From NCBI GenBank assembly GCA_002105175.1, contig MCGE01000021.1, positions 372,001 to 436,000 of the forward strand: DNA of 64,000 nt, written 5' to 3'. The notes beneath the pieces are model-generated. The model made no database searches and was not told the origin of the DNA. It saw only the letters and a program-made list of their open reading frames with translations. Origin of the DNA: Absidia repens. Its lineage: Eukaryota; Mucoromycota; Mucoromycetes; Mucorales; Cunninghamellaceae. Position numbers and translations under genes: made by a program. Below, piece by piece: positions 11,892 to 22,879 of the stretch; positions within the stretch are counted from its first letter, which is position 1, and each line of letters begins with the position of its first letter.

Positions 11892-12188
11892 TCATTCCTT
11901 GGTGGAATCTGATTTTGACGACTTGTCCCATTTGACGTCTTTTTTAAATGTGGTACAACATTTGGCAAACTTGCTGGCACGATAACGATAAAACATGGAT
12001 TTTTCATTGGGATCCTCACAATACCATCTGAAAATATGTTTATAATAGGAAGCAGACGATCGGTAGGTCATTTTACAGCATGGTACTGTGGCGCTATGGT
12101 CTTGACAACGCATGCCTTCCGCGTGCACTTGGTGCGTCACCGATAAAAAACAAGCAAGGATCATCATCATAAGAACGTAAACATTCAT
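11892..12188 (-). CDS. Small secreted cysteine-rich protein
   Basis: Intronless 98-aa protein. The start at 12188 is preferred over the upstream in-frame ATG at 12278 because it begins directly with a signal peptide (MNVYVLMMMILACFLSVTHQ, cleavage likely after VHA). The mature part of about 75 aa has six Cys in a C...CC...C...CC pattern, with the second doublet in KFAKCCTTF, and a Lys/Ser/Asp-rich tail. This suggests three disulfides in a secreted protein. I do not recognise the family; effector, antimicrobial or cell-wall roles are all possible. A TATA box lies about 100 bp upstream. In-frame upstream codons (MAGPSHPKR...) probably belong to the 5' leader. Confidence 0.7.
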   Translation of the reverse strand: MNVYVLMMMILACFLSVTHQVHAEGMRCQDHSATVPCCKMTYRSSASYYKHIFRWYCEDPNEKSMFYRYRASKFAKCCTTFKKDVKWDKSSKSDSTKE

Positions 12189-12288
12189 AGTTTTTTTAGT
12201 TTTACGATTTGGATGGTTAGTACAAAAAGGATGGCTTTTTGGTTGGTTGTTCCTTTTTGGATGGGAGGGTCCTGCCATCCAAAGGGTC

Positions 12289-12298
12289 TATTTATATA
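12289..12298 (-). promoter_or_regulatory. TATA box for the small secreted protein
   Basis: TATATAAATA on the minus strand, about 100 bp upstream of the ATG at 12188, followed downstream by a plausible 5' leader. Confidence 0.5.
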
Positions 12299-12691
12299 TC
12301 TATACACAAGCTTATATATAAAAAAAAAAAGAAGGCGGGTTCTTTTGAAAGAGTGACAATAAAGGAAAGACAACCGGCATTGATTTTTGGTAGTAGTGGG
12401 GAGGAGCGGCTTGTGACAATGCCGAAAAGGTTATTCCATTTGAGCTTCAATGATGAGAGAAATGGTTTTTTTTTGTCGTCCAGTTTTAATCACAGCAGTA
12501 TTTTTTTTTTCGGCTTCTTAACAGAGCGCTATTGAGTAAAATAACATCAAGTGATGCATAAAAAAAGATTTGATGAACTTGCATGAAAAGTATGATACAT
12601 TGGAGGGAGGCAAAAGTTTATTATGAAGTTTTTGCGGTCCGGCGGAGATGACGATTTCTTTTGGACAAGATAAACTTTATTTGTTTATTTA

Positions 12692-13523
12692 TTAATTCTT
12701 TTTACGTAAACAAGTACATCCACCAAATAGATCCCAGCACATCATAATTGTATAGGATAAAAACAGTGACACGAGAAAGAATCGTCCTGTATTATGGAAA
12801 TGACACCTATTTGGGGAGAAATTGATCAGCCATTATCTAATGACATCATCTATATTCTTCTTTTTTTACCATCCATTTTCTTCGCCAGGGGGACATGGAT
12901 ACCTTGCAAATTGATAAAAACTTGCTACACCAAACAAGGCAGCCAGCGCGGTATCAACAGCAAACGCAATGGGTCGCTTGACTTTGCCTGCCTTGCCCAT
13001 GGAAAATCGACGCGTCAGGTACACAAAGATCATAAAAAGTGCCCATAAAAATGATACAAGATCAATAGCATACGTATAATATTGTAACTTGGCATCATCA
13101 AAAATAAACGGTACTCCGGAATCTTGACCGAAAAAAATAAAATAAAATAAAAGATGAGTTGTGTGCCCAACAAAAAAAAAAAAAAAATAGATCGTGGGAG
13201 GACTTACATGGGGTAGCGCCGATTTGGAATCCAAATGCGCCGACGGCAGCAATGGCTTGCCAAAATCGGACCAGTAAGCGGCCCTTGTTAGGCTTATGAG
13301 GTGGAACGGTTGGAGAGGGTGGCTGTTGTTCTTCTTTAATAGGTGTTGACGGACTAGAAGAGGACGATGGTGGTAACGGTGGTGGTGGTGATGGCGACGA
13401 CGACGTTGCGGCTACTGGAGCCACAGGGGAGGATGTTTCTTCTTTTTGTGAATCCTTGGCTACCGGGGCCACATTCTCCACGTCTTGTTGGGTTTTTTCG
13501 TCATTCACAAACGGGTTTTTCAT
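12692..13523 (-). CDS. MARVEL-like four-helix membrane protein
   Basis: Three exons on the minus strand: 13523-13208, 13122-12870 and 12806-12692; 227 aa. The first 90 residues are a Pro/Ser/Glu-rich cytosolic segment (PSPPPPLPP and similar). Four hydrophobic helices follow: around LVRFWQAIAAVGAFGFQIGA, YAIDLVSFLWALFMIFVYL, AFAVDTALAALFGVASFYQF and FFLVSLFLSYTIMMCWDLF. The last helix appears only when the third exon is spliced on; the second intron starts GTAAAAAAAG directly after ATGGATG. The four-helix layout with short loops resembles fungal MARVEL-domain proteins of the plasma membrane; this is inferred from topology, not from a strict motif. The second exon uses an AAG acceptor (TCGGTCAAG). 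Confidence 0.68.
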
Positions 13524-13834
13524 TATTACTATTATTATTATAAGTTTATTGTTGGATAAAAGAAGAAGAAGAAGAAAAACCGTAATCGCCCACCTCCTCC
13601 TCCTCATTGCACTCCTTCATATATAAACAAAAATTATATGTACGATGTAGAACGATAAACAAAGGGGGATACTTTTGTGTAATGTATTTATGCATAATGG
13701 GCAACCCGCCTCCCAATACAGGGGCAAACAATCCACCGGCGCTGGCGGAGCTTTAACAAAAAGATAAATCCTGCATCGCCACTCCTTTTTTATGTTGCTT
13801 TTCTTTTCATCTATCATTCTTTTTAATCAATACC

Positions 13835-14726
13835 ATGGTTTTACCATCAAAAACGTATGATTCAACGTCTTCTATTGAAGGTCATTCAATTGATTCTCAC
13901 CATTCATCATCAAAGGTAAAAAAAAAAAAAAAGTCCACATGTCACCTACGCACACACACACACACACAAAAACAATGCTCCGTTTTATTTATTTCAGGGC
14001 CTTAACCGCACGATTTACCCTCCTTTCTCGGATAGAACCCACCTTCATCATCATCAGCATCCTGTTCCAAACGGCGCGGTATTATTTCTCTCATTGTCTG
14101 TCTAGCAAGCGCCCTGATTATTAGTGCCATTCTTATTGTTGTAACAAGCAATAAAGGTATTATAAAAAAAAAAAAAAGGAAGACTCTCTTTTTGTAGCCT
14201 CTGCCGACCGTTCACATTCTTTTATTTAACAAGGGACTCGTCCACCACGTAATGTCATCATGATGATTAGTGATGGGTTTGGCCCTGCTTCAGAAACATA
14301 CGCTCGACAATACCATCAATGGCGGGAAGGCCTAGCACCCAAAGATGCCATGTTACCTTTGGACACCATTCATGTCGGTCATAGTCGAACACAGAGTGCA
14401 TCCAGTCTCGTCACCGATTCAGCTGCAGGCGCAACAGCATTTTCCTGTGGTTTGAAATCTTTCAATGGTGCCATTGGAGGTAAGATCCCAAAGAAAAAAA
14501 AAGACTGGCATTTTCCATCCCCATTCACCCTTTTTTTTTTAAAAAAAATATCTTGCTGTAGTGACACCGGATAAACGTCCTTGTGGCACAGTCTTAGAAT
14601 CTGCCAAACATCAGCATGGCATGTTGACGGGACTTGTAGTGACGTCGCGAGTGTCGCATGCCACTCCTGGTAAGGGGGGTTTTGTGATTCCCTATCACCA
14701 CACACACACACTGTGACCTACTTTTG

Positions 14727-14767
<41 letters not shown>

Positions 14768-16290
14768 TAGCAAGTTTTTCAGCGCATGTGGCGGATCGAA
14801 ACATGGAACCCAACATTGCGGCACAACAAATCGGCGATAACCCACTGGGACGATCGGTGGATCTGATGTTTGGCGGCGGAGCGTGTGAGTTTCTCAGCAA
14901 TGCCACCCAAGGCAGTTGTCGTACCGATACACAGGATCTGTTTCAGCAAGCGCAAGATCAATTTGGATGGACGGTACAACGCTCACGACAGGAATTTGAT
15001 GCCCTGTCAGCGGATCAAGTCAAATTACCACTCATGTCGATCTTCACTCCCCAGGTACAAAAAAAAAAAAAAAAGGATAGACGTGGTGGAGATGCCTCTC
15101 TCTCCAACTGACACCTCTTTTTTTTTGATTTATAGCATATGTCGTATGAAATCGATCGTAACCCTACTGTGGAACCATCTCTCAAGGAAATGACTGCCAA
15201 GGCGCTCAATGTGTTATCCCAGAAAGCCGACAAGGGGTTCTTTTTGATGATTGAAGGAAGTCGGATTGACATGGCCGCTCATTCGTAAGCCAACCCTCCA
15301 CAACCCCCGTCCCCAAATAAGGCACAATAGATTGAAGCGAAGGGGAGTCTCACCACACCTATTCAATGTAATAGAAACGATCCCGCAGCTCATGTCCATG
15401 AAATCCTCGCTTATCAACAAACCGTGGCTTTGGTCAAGGATTTTGTCAATGCACATCCAGAGACGGTGTTAATTTCTACCAGTGATCATGAAACCGGTGG
15501 ATTGACGGTGGGACGTCAAGTCAATGATACCTACCCTGAGTACAAATGGTAAGTCTCCCCATTCTTTCGTCCAAAACCAAAACACTTTCCGGTCCTCCCT
15601 CTTTTGTGCATACACACTCAACCCCCATTCTCTTTTTTTTTTTGTGGACACATCATAGGAACCCAGAGGTCATCAGTCATGTGAAAAACTCATCGGAAGT
15701 CCTGGCCGACATGTGGCAACGTCAATCCGAAACACCCAATGTGGATTATTTGAAACAAACGATTCTGGCTGAGGGCTTGGGTGTCACTGATCCGACCAAG
15801 GAGGAACTGGATCGTGTGATGGCATGGCATGCCAGTGGCAAGACGCCGGCGGTCTTGGCTACTTATCTTTCCGATATTGTCAGTCGTCGTGCTTTGATTG
15901 GGGTAAGTAGTGGAACAGGGAAGGGAATGGAGCGACTCATCTATTGACCTCTTTTTTTTTTTTTTTGGTGGGTAGTGGACAACGTGGGGGCATACGGGCG
16001 TGGATGTGAATTTATATGCTTTAGGTCAAGGGACCGAGGTGCTTCGTGGCAGCCATGAAAATACCGATATTGGGGATTTCATGGTGGATTACTTGGGGCT
16101 TGATTTGAAGGACATGACCAGTCAATTGGCTAGTATGACAACAACCAGCCAAGCCAGGTAAAAAAAAAAAAAGAAGAGGCAATCGTCCCATACTTTACAC
16201 ACATAACAGAGCCTCACACCTCGTCTCTCTCATAGTATTTCTAACAAGATTCGATCCCTTGTCAGTGACCACGAACGGTTCAATACTTAA
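13835..16290 (+). CDS. Alkaline phosphatase, vacuolar type II membrane form
   Basis: Ten exons: 13835-13915, 14036-14156, 14234-14479, 14562-14669, 14771-15054, 15136-15284, 15375-15548, 15659-15902, 15976-16157 and 16236-16290; 547 aa. A short Ser/His-rich N-terminus precedes one membrane anchor (GIISLIVCLASALIISAILI), as in vacuolar Pho8-type enzymes. Active-site features are present: VTDSAAGATAF with the nucleophilic Ser, the metal-binding Asp in MMISDGFG, and metal-binding His in TSDHETGG and WGHTGVDV. It hydrolyses phosphate monoesters, probably in the vacuole lumen for phosphate recycling. The exon 2 boundary (acceptor at 14035, after CGGATAG) was chosen because it alone keeps the membrane helix in frame; an upstream CAG at 13997 leads to a stop. 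Confidence 0.9.
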
Positions 16291-17216
16291 TTCAGTCCTC
16301 CATTTTATACCTTGTTGCTTTTCTTTATGATCGTTGCTGTATATAATGAATAGAATAGCCTTATTTACCGGTCTCTCTTTAATAAACATTTTATATTTTT
16401 ATCAATAAGTAACTAGGGGCTCGATATTACTCCTTTTTCAATAGACTGACAGTTTTCAAAAGCCGACTCGCATCCCCGTATTTCTTGACAATTGCAATGG
16501 TAAATTAGTCTAGTATAGTATACGGTAGTCTAAGTAGTATTGGTCATTATCTCCTACTATATTCAATAAAAAAAACAAAAACAAAAACACTAGAACTTCG
16601 ATATGATTTTTTAAAGCGAAAGTACGACATGCGTATGAATCACGCAAGGCATACTATATACAATCTCAAAATAAAGAGATTCAGTCTAGTTTCAACATGT
16701 ATTTGAGTCAATGTCTATTAAAAATAAAAAAATAAAACATATACTTTATTGGAGTATAAACAAACAGAAACTGGGATGGTCAATGCTAATCTAAATGAAT
16801 GTAAAAAGGAAACTACTGTTGAAGATAAACTAAACGAATGAGGGGGACATACTAATAGCAAAAAGACAAGACATGATTTATTCAGATGTAGATATCAAAC
16901 CATGACAACTAACAATAAACTAATCTATAGCACTACTCTCTACATGAAGCCTAATTGAAGTGATTCCAAATCACGAATCCAAAATGAAATGGTTTCCCCA
17001 TGATGTTTGTATTGCATTTTTTTTCAAATGCCTCTGATTCAATTTCTAACCACTAATCCAAGATGCCCAGTACCTCAATGAGGTTGCCAATGAAGTATGA
17101 TGTCCTAAAAAATAAAAAGAAAGAAAGAAAGAAAGAAAGACGAAAAAATAGTGTGAAGGGGGGGGGAGAATAAATAAAATTAGAAAATCATGTGCTTCGG
17201 AGTTAGCGCCAATCGT

Positions 17217-17249
<33 letters not shown>
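16291..17249. other. Intergenic region with R1 copy
   Basis: Downstream of alkaline phosphatase. Apart from a reverse R1 copy (16640-17215) and a T run (17217-17250) that abuts the next repeat, nothing was recognised. Confidence 0.6.
16640..17215 (-). repeat. R1 dispersed repeat, reverse, long copy
   Basis: Starts with GGCATACTATATACAATCTC (about 16655), which marks the outer end of long R1 copies. It runs through the TTTATTCAGATGTAGATAT block and the core (16985-17010), then a GAAA tract (17110-17140), and ends near ATCATGTGCTTCGGAGTTA. Confidence 0.7.
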
Positions 17250-17252
<3 letters not shown>

Positions 17253-18235
17253 AAATATATTTCCAAAAATGAAAGGGAATTGCTCTATTTCAGAGAGAGG
17301 ATTCAGAGGGATTTCAGAGGATAGAAATTGAATGATCTTCTGTACCACCGTTATTCCATCGCCAATAAGTAGCGATTTGACCTGACATTGGGCAATATAA
17401 AAAGAAGCATTGCGCTTTCAATAGAGTAATGCTTTAAAAAAATAAATAAAGGTTATCAATTTCTTCTACACCTTTTGTTTTGGAATAAAGTTCATTTGCT
17501 GTATATTTCTGTCACGATGGTCTTTTTTTTGGTCGTAGCGCGTGGTGCAAATTTTCGTTTGGATGGTGATGTTAATTTGATACTGAAGGAGGAGGTGGAA
17601 CTGATGGCAAAGGTGATGCTTTTGGTGGTGATTCCAGTGTGGATCGTAGCGACTACAATAATTTTTTCCCATCGAAGCTGAAATTTTTTTTATTATCTAC
17701 ACTGTAAATTTTGTCGCCAATTTGCATGATCGTGTAAAAATACCCACTGGTAGTATCCGGCCACAAATCATGTAGCTTTCGTCTATGAGACTGTCCTTGC
17801 TTGTAATTTTAAGAGGATAATTTTATTTATCATTGCTGTCGTTGCAGTTGATATTATCGGATACAGTCAGAGGTAGTGTTTCTTTGAAATAAGGACATCA
17901 TATTCGGTAAATAAATCTTCAAAGGAAGGGTCAACGCTTTCAACCTTTGACCATACTCTTTCAATAGATTAGGTTTCCAATAAGAAGTTGACTGATCGTA
18001 ACAACTGAAAACAATAGAGATTCAAGTAGTATCATAAAAAGGGATAAAGGAGTATATGTCAAAACAATATTTTTTATGCTAATGTCAGGTAGCGATTTTC
18101 GGTTGCCGGTGCTCGGTGATGCGATGAAGGTGGTACAGACGGTCATTCAATTTCTATCCCCCTGAAATCCCGCTGAAGCCATTGAAGCCTCTGAAAATCC
18201 TGTGAAATACAGCAACTCTCAAATGAAAATAATAC
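17250..18235. mobile_element. Non-autonomous DNA element with about 110-bp inverted ends
   Basis: The left arm (17250-17350, with ATTTCAGAGGATAGAAATTG) reappears inverted at 18105-18235 (CATTCAATTTCTATCCCCCTG). The interior carries short ORFs in both strands, none convincing, for example a 68-codon frame at 17475-17681. A second, truncated copy lies at 20463-21010. The inverted ends suggest a DNA transposon or fold-back element; no transposase domain was recognised. Confidence 0.55.
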
Positions 18236-18371
18236 AGTGGTTCCGAAAAGCAATATAGCAAGCCAGTCATTATTGGTTTCGCTGACAAATCAAAATCAAT
18301 TTCGCATTTTCAGAAATGGAAGTCGTATTTTTGGAAACCCATGCCGCAGTGCTTGAAATCACTCGAATATA

Positions 18372-18380
18372 TATATAAAA
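18372..18380 (+). promoter_or_regulatory. TATA box for the alpha/beta hydrolase
   Basis: TATATAAAA, 37 bp upstream of the ATG at 18417, at the end of an alternating AT stretch. Confidence 0.5.
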
Positions 18381-18416
18381 CTGGGGATCTTTTTACAAAA
18401 CTTTAACATTTCAAAG

Positions 18417-19745
18417 ATGAGTACCGTATTTTTATCTGAAGATGGACCTGGCATGAAGACAAAATCCTCTTCTGGTCCTGCTCCTGCCCATCCTTTATAT
18501 GTACAAGGGATGGCCGCATTCAAGAGTTCTGGGATATCACTCGCTGATAGAAGCATTATTGATAAACGCGACTTGCTTAACAATCCACCTCCTCCTAAAG
18601 GCTTGCCTGAAATAGCCCCTATCATAACGAAGGAGATCCCAACGTCTGCTGAAAACGGAACTGGCAAAGTGACCTTGACTTTGCTAAGACCCAAAGGTTC
18701 TGAAAACGAAATACTCCCTGTGGCTGTTTACCTGTAAGTAACACACCCTCTTTTTCCGTAAACTATTTTTTAGACTAACTATTTTATATGATTCTCAAGG
18801 CATGGGGGTGGTTGGATTGTTGGAAGTCTCAAGGTATCTGAAAAGTTTGTCAAGGACGTGAGTATTACAATCAAATGAACATTATCACTGTTACACTGAT
18901 ATACTCGTTTTTTTTTTTTTTTTTTTGTTGATAGCTTGTGGTGAAAGCTCGCATTGTGGTGGTTTACGTGGAATACAGCCTCAGTCCTGAAGTGAAATAC
19001 CCAGTTGCACTTGAAGAAATCTATTCTTCTATTCTTTGGGTGTATGAAAATGCTGCCTCTATCAATGTCGATCCTTCCAAATTGACTGTGTTGGGTGACT
19101 CGGCGGGTAAAGACCAACAAAGGACACATAATCCTTTCGTCTCCAATACTCAATTGATTTACTCTTATCATTTGTTTTAGGTGGAAATCTCTCTGCAGCT
19201 GTCGCAAGTAAGTGCCAACCCACAAGGTAAAAAACAAACAAACCGGTAACTAACCGGCAACTCAACATCTATCTCTAGTTTTGCTCAAACAACGAGGACA
19301 CGGCAATGTGGTGAAGAATCAAATCTTAATGTATCCAGCTGTGGCCTTTGATCGTGAATGTTATGACTCCTTTTACGACTATGGAGGTGGCGACAATATA
19401 CTCACAATTGACGCACTCATTAATATGGGCTCCTTGTACCATGAGGATAAATACCAGACGAAACGCGGAAATTCTATCATTCATGGACCAGAACACGTAC
19501 TCAACAGTCCTCTCTTGGGCTCAGATGATGAACTGAAGGGTCTACCTCGGTGCTTGGTCGTGTCGGCTGAATGTGATGTGCTCCGGGATGAAGGTGAACA
19601 TTATGCACGTCGGTTGACCGAAGTGGGGGTTGAGACTTGTGCTGTACGAGTCATTGGTGCCGTGCATGGATTCCTCACATCGCCTACGGTTACACCTCAA
19701 TATAGAAGCGGGGTGTCCATCGTTGCTGGATTCTTGAATGAATAA
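18417..19745 (+). CDS. Alpha/beta hydrolase, HSL/GDXG lipase-esterase family
   Basis: Five exons: 18417-18733, 18800-18857, 18935-19106, 19181-19207 (27-nt exon) and 19279-19745; 346 aa. The oxyanion-hole motif HGGGW is made by joining exons 1 and 2. The nucleophile motif GDSAGGNLSAA is made by joining exons 3 and 4. The C-terminal catalytic residues are likely Asp in AECDVLRDEG and His in GAVHGF. This is the hormone-sensitive-lipase-like esterase layout, hydrolysing carboxylic esters or short acylglycerols; the substrate is unknown. No signal peptide is seen, so it is likely cytosolic. The gene is bracketed by two direct copies of a roughly 530-bp repeat (17250 and 20463). Confidence 0.88.
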
Positions 19746-20462
19746 AGCGGCTCCTATTTTGTTGATTGGACCATCCCCTTCTCTAGAAAATATAGATATA
19801 TTTTGATTAAATAGAATGACCTTCTTTTCCCCTTTGCCATGAAATGATGTATTTAAATAAAAAGCATGTTGTCGTGTTTACTTAGATGATCGTCTTGAAA
19901 AAAGAAGTGCCGTAGTTTTAAACAGATTTGGAACAATGGACAGGCTGATCACTTTGATACCTCGATCAAGTGAAAGAAATTGTGATGAATGACTGCATTC
20001 ACGTCTTATCTTGTTCAAGGAAGGGAATCGGTGGCCAGACATACAGTATAACTCGAAATTCCCAAGAACCACATTTCTTCCGGCGTTTGAATAATACATG
20101 CTCCATTTCCTTCATGCATATTTAAACGCCGCTCCGAGCACCTGTTTTTAATCCTTGACCTGAGCGCAAGAAATCAACGAATCAAGCAGGAATGACTCTT
20201 GGCAAACGGTGACAACGTCCTTCAAATTCAGCCAACTTGAGCGATTTTGCAATTACTTACAATGATTGGGCTACGTGTAGTGACAAGTGCTCTAAAGAAC
20301 TGAATGAACAAAGGGAGACACATTTTTTTGACGTGCGAACAAAAACCCCAACATTCGCCAATACTAAAAGGGTACGTGCAAAGACCATTTTGGTTAAGCG
20401 TATGCTAGCAAAATCATTGGTGTGCATATCCATTCTTTCACGGCTCAATTTTTTTTTTTTTT
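19746..20462. other. Intergenic region, nothing recognised
   Basis: About 700 bp downstream of the hydrolase. Short ORFs exist on both strands but have no conserved motif, no believable splice structure and no match elsewhere in the window. Confidence 0.5.
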
Positions 20463-21010
20463 TTTTGAAATATATTTCCAAAAATGAAGGGGAATTGCTC
20501 TATTTCAGAGGATTTTCAGAGGGATTTCAGAGGATAGAAATTGAATGATCGTCCGTACCACCTTTATTCCATCGCCAATAAGTAGCGATTTGAGCCCGCT
20601 ACCTGACTTTGAGCAATTAAAAAAAAAACAAGGCATTGCGCATTCAATAGAGTAATGCTTTAAAAAATAAATAAAGGCTATCAATTTCTTCTACACCTTT
20701 TGTTTTGGAATGAAGTTCATTTGCTGTATATTTTTCTCACGATGGTCTTTTTTGGTCGTAGCGCGTGGTGCAAATTTTCGTTTGGATGGTGATGTTAATT
20801 TGATACTGAAGGAGGAGGTGGAACTGATGGCAAACGTGATGCTTTTGGTGGTGATTCCAGTGTAGATCGTAGTGGCCATAATAATTTTTTAGACAGTTTC
20901 TTTCCATAAACATCATTTCCCATCCAACCTAAAACTTTTTTTTATTATCTACTTTGTAAATTTTGTTGCCAATTTGCATGGTCGTGTAAAAATGCTTTGA
21001 CCATATTTTT
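20463..21010 (+). mobile_element. Truncated direct copy of the 17250 element
   Basis: About 530 bp closely matching 17250-17770 in the same orientation, including CCATCGCCAATAAGTAGCGA and AAATTTTCGTTTGGATGGTG, with scattered indels. The match stops near 21010, where sequence resembling a HET gene begins. The inverted right arm is absent. Confidence 0.75.
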
Positions 21011-21024
21011 TCAATAACGATAGG

Positions 21025-21085
21025 TGACGCACACTGCTACTACCATTGGTATTATCAGCATCAGCAGCGGTATCTTCTTGTTCTT
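21025..21085 (-). pseudogene. Short fragment of a HET-domain gene
   Basis: On the minus strand this piece encodes QEQEDTAADADNTNGSSSVR, which parallels the acidic/Asn/Ser stretch near the C-terminus of the HET protein at 56766-60035 (bases about 57115-57220). It is only about 60 bp, flanked by repeats and not in an open gene. The similarity is partly low-complexity, but the CGCACACTGCTACTA and CAGCAGCGGTATCTTCTT matches are specific. Confidence 0.55.
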
Positions 21086-21264
21086 GGTGTAGAAGAAGGG
21101 AAGATGTAAAATAAAACAGGAATCTCTAAAAGGGATCTCCAAACTTTTAATGAAGTTTAAACGCACATCATTGAAGCAAATACACATTTTTTCGAGCAAG
21201 GATATGTTGTTTCTCAAGCAAAGACAAGTTTTATTGAAGCAAACATTTGTTTTATTGAAGAAAA

Positions 21265-21535
21265 CAGACATACTAAGCTAATCAAGACATTCCCCAATCC
21301 TAGAATCAAAATGAAAGGGGTTTCCCATGCATCTTGTAATCGCTTTTCTAAAACCCTTCTAAACTAGTCCTAACAGAAAGCCAAGGCCACCAGGTCCACA
21401 ATGAGCCAAAAACCATGACCAAAAATTAATTTTTCATTAAAAAAAAAAAAAAAAGAAAGAAAGAAAAAGAGAGAGAGAGAATGGGGGATACTGCTTGAAA
21501 AATCATTCAGGCTAAGCGGGGTTTTATTTTCAATC
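21265..21535 (-). repeat. R1 dispersed repeat, reverse, degenerate
   Basis: Shows ACTAAGCTAATC, then AATGAAAGGGGTTTCCCATG (about 21308), AACCCTTCTAAACTAGTCCT, and a purine tract (21438-21480) before GAAAAATCATTC. Confidence 0.6.
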
Positions 21536-21734
21536 CTGTCACAAAAAATCTGGAGACCCGTCAACAAGAAAAAACAACAACAAAATCTGGAAAGCCTACA
21601 GCTATAATAACCCGCCTCTACGCTTCAGTATAGCTTACAACAGTAGAATAGCCTATAGAATAGTTCACTGTAATAAAATGGTTTGTAGAATAGACTACCA
21701 CAGTATAATACTATGTAGAATAGACTACTCCAGT

Positions 21735-21795
21735 TGTCGTATTTGTTATCCTCTATATTTGATTTATACATCAATCTATCAAATAAAGCAAATAG
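21735..21795 (+). repeat. LTR 5'-end fragment
   Basis: TGTCGTATTTGTTATCCTCT and the following AT-rich bases match the start of the LTR-like sequence at 61683 and, inverted, that at 22711-22879. Confidence 0.55.
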
Positions 21796-22165
21796 GAGGG
21801 ATATTGTAGAGCAGGGTATTCTAGGGTGTGTAAAAGAGCCGTTGATAGGATGTGATAATGTGGGAACAGAGTATAGTGCCGAAAATAGCACATTAGCAGA
21901 CCCAGAAAGCAGACATGTGTTTGGTTCGAAAATAAGATGTGTTTGGTTTCAAGAATGTGCTTAAAATTGGTTGTCAGTTATAGATGCGTATGTTTGGTTC
22001 AATGATGTATGTTTCAAGGTCATTAGAAGTTTGCAGATCCCTATGTTTGCTTCCATGATGTGTGTTTCAAGGTCATTAGAAGTTTGGAGATCCCTTTTCG
22101 AGATCCGTTTTGCTTGTAGACTAGTTCTTAGATTTTCTTCCCTTTAGTATAGTCTTGACTCTGAT

Positions 22166-22710
22166 GATTCAATAAAAGTTTTTTTATTTTGCAATGAACA
22201 ATGGGTGACAAATCTATTCTACTGTGTTAGACTAATCTGCATACTAATGTACATGCTATTATACTGTGGTAATCTGTTCTTGTCGCATCATGAAAAATGA
22301 TGGCATAAAAATAAAACCTGTTCCTGAAGAAATTGAAATGCCGATTAGGAACACTGCATGATAAAAATAAATAATCACGCAACATTGTGATGGAAGAAAA
22401 GAAAACAATGAATCACTTCATGAAATCATTAGGTCTCATAAAATAAAAGAAAAAAAAGAAAATACCCTTGCAATAATACCAATCGTATCATCATACACCT
22501 GACATCAGACCATCATATGATTATGATAAAAAAATAACAATAACAATAAACCCATGTAATATCTATTTTTAATGAAACATAAGATATAGTATATAAAGAG
22601 TGACATTTTTTATTAATTAATAAAAACCATATACAATAATCTCACTTAATTCTACCTGTCTCATTTCTACTTTTTATTTTTTATTTTTTTATATACCCCA
22701 TTTTGCACTA
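22166..22710. other. AT-rich intergenic DNA
   Basis: Very AT-rich, with an inverted short motif (22212-22275 resembles the complement of 21620-21730). No gene was seen. Confidence 0.4.
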
Positions 22711-22879
22711 ATGTATTATTGGATAAGATAGAGATGAGGGATTAAATCATTGGACTGTGATTAGATGATTGAATGATTATTGGTTTACTGACAGTTAGTG
22801 CCTGATCTTAGTCTGACATTTGCTATATTTGATAGATTGATTGATTTATAAAAGAATATAGAGGATGACAAATACGACA
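22711..22879 (-). repeat. LTR fragment, antisense, ending at the start of the next gene
   Basis: Reverse complement of the LTR-like region 61683-61860 of the Ty3/gypsy element, with shared blocks such as AATAATCATTCAATCATCTA and CTTATCCAATAATACATTAG. Its terminal TGTCGTATTTGTCAT, read on the plus strand, supplies ATGACAAATACGACA, the first five codons of the following ORF. Confidence 0.7.

Larger units (their letters stand above)
21085..22165. repeat. Fold-back (long inverted repeat) region
   Basis: The arm around 21115-21190 (AAAAGGGATCTCCAAACTTTT) is the reverse complement of 22030-22115 (AGAAGTTTGGAGATCCCTTTT). Weaker inverted similarity continues to both sides. Inside, the GATGT(G/A)TGTTT(G/C) unit recurs several times (21910-22070). 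Another R1-like fragment (about 21265-21535) and an LTR 5' fragment (21735-21795) are nested here. Confidence 0.5.

Noticed and set aside
17475..17681. 68-codon plus ORF with two hydrophobic runs
   Set aside because: In the second copy of the repeat (20700-20900) a 2-base indel in the T run shifts the frame, so coding is not conserved.
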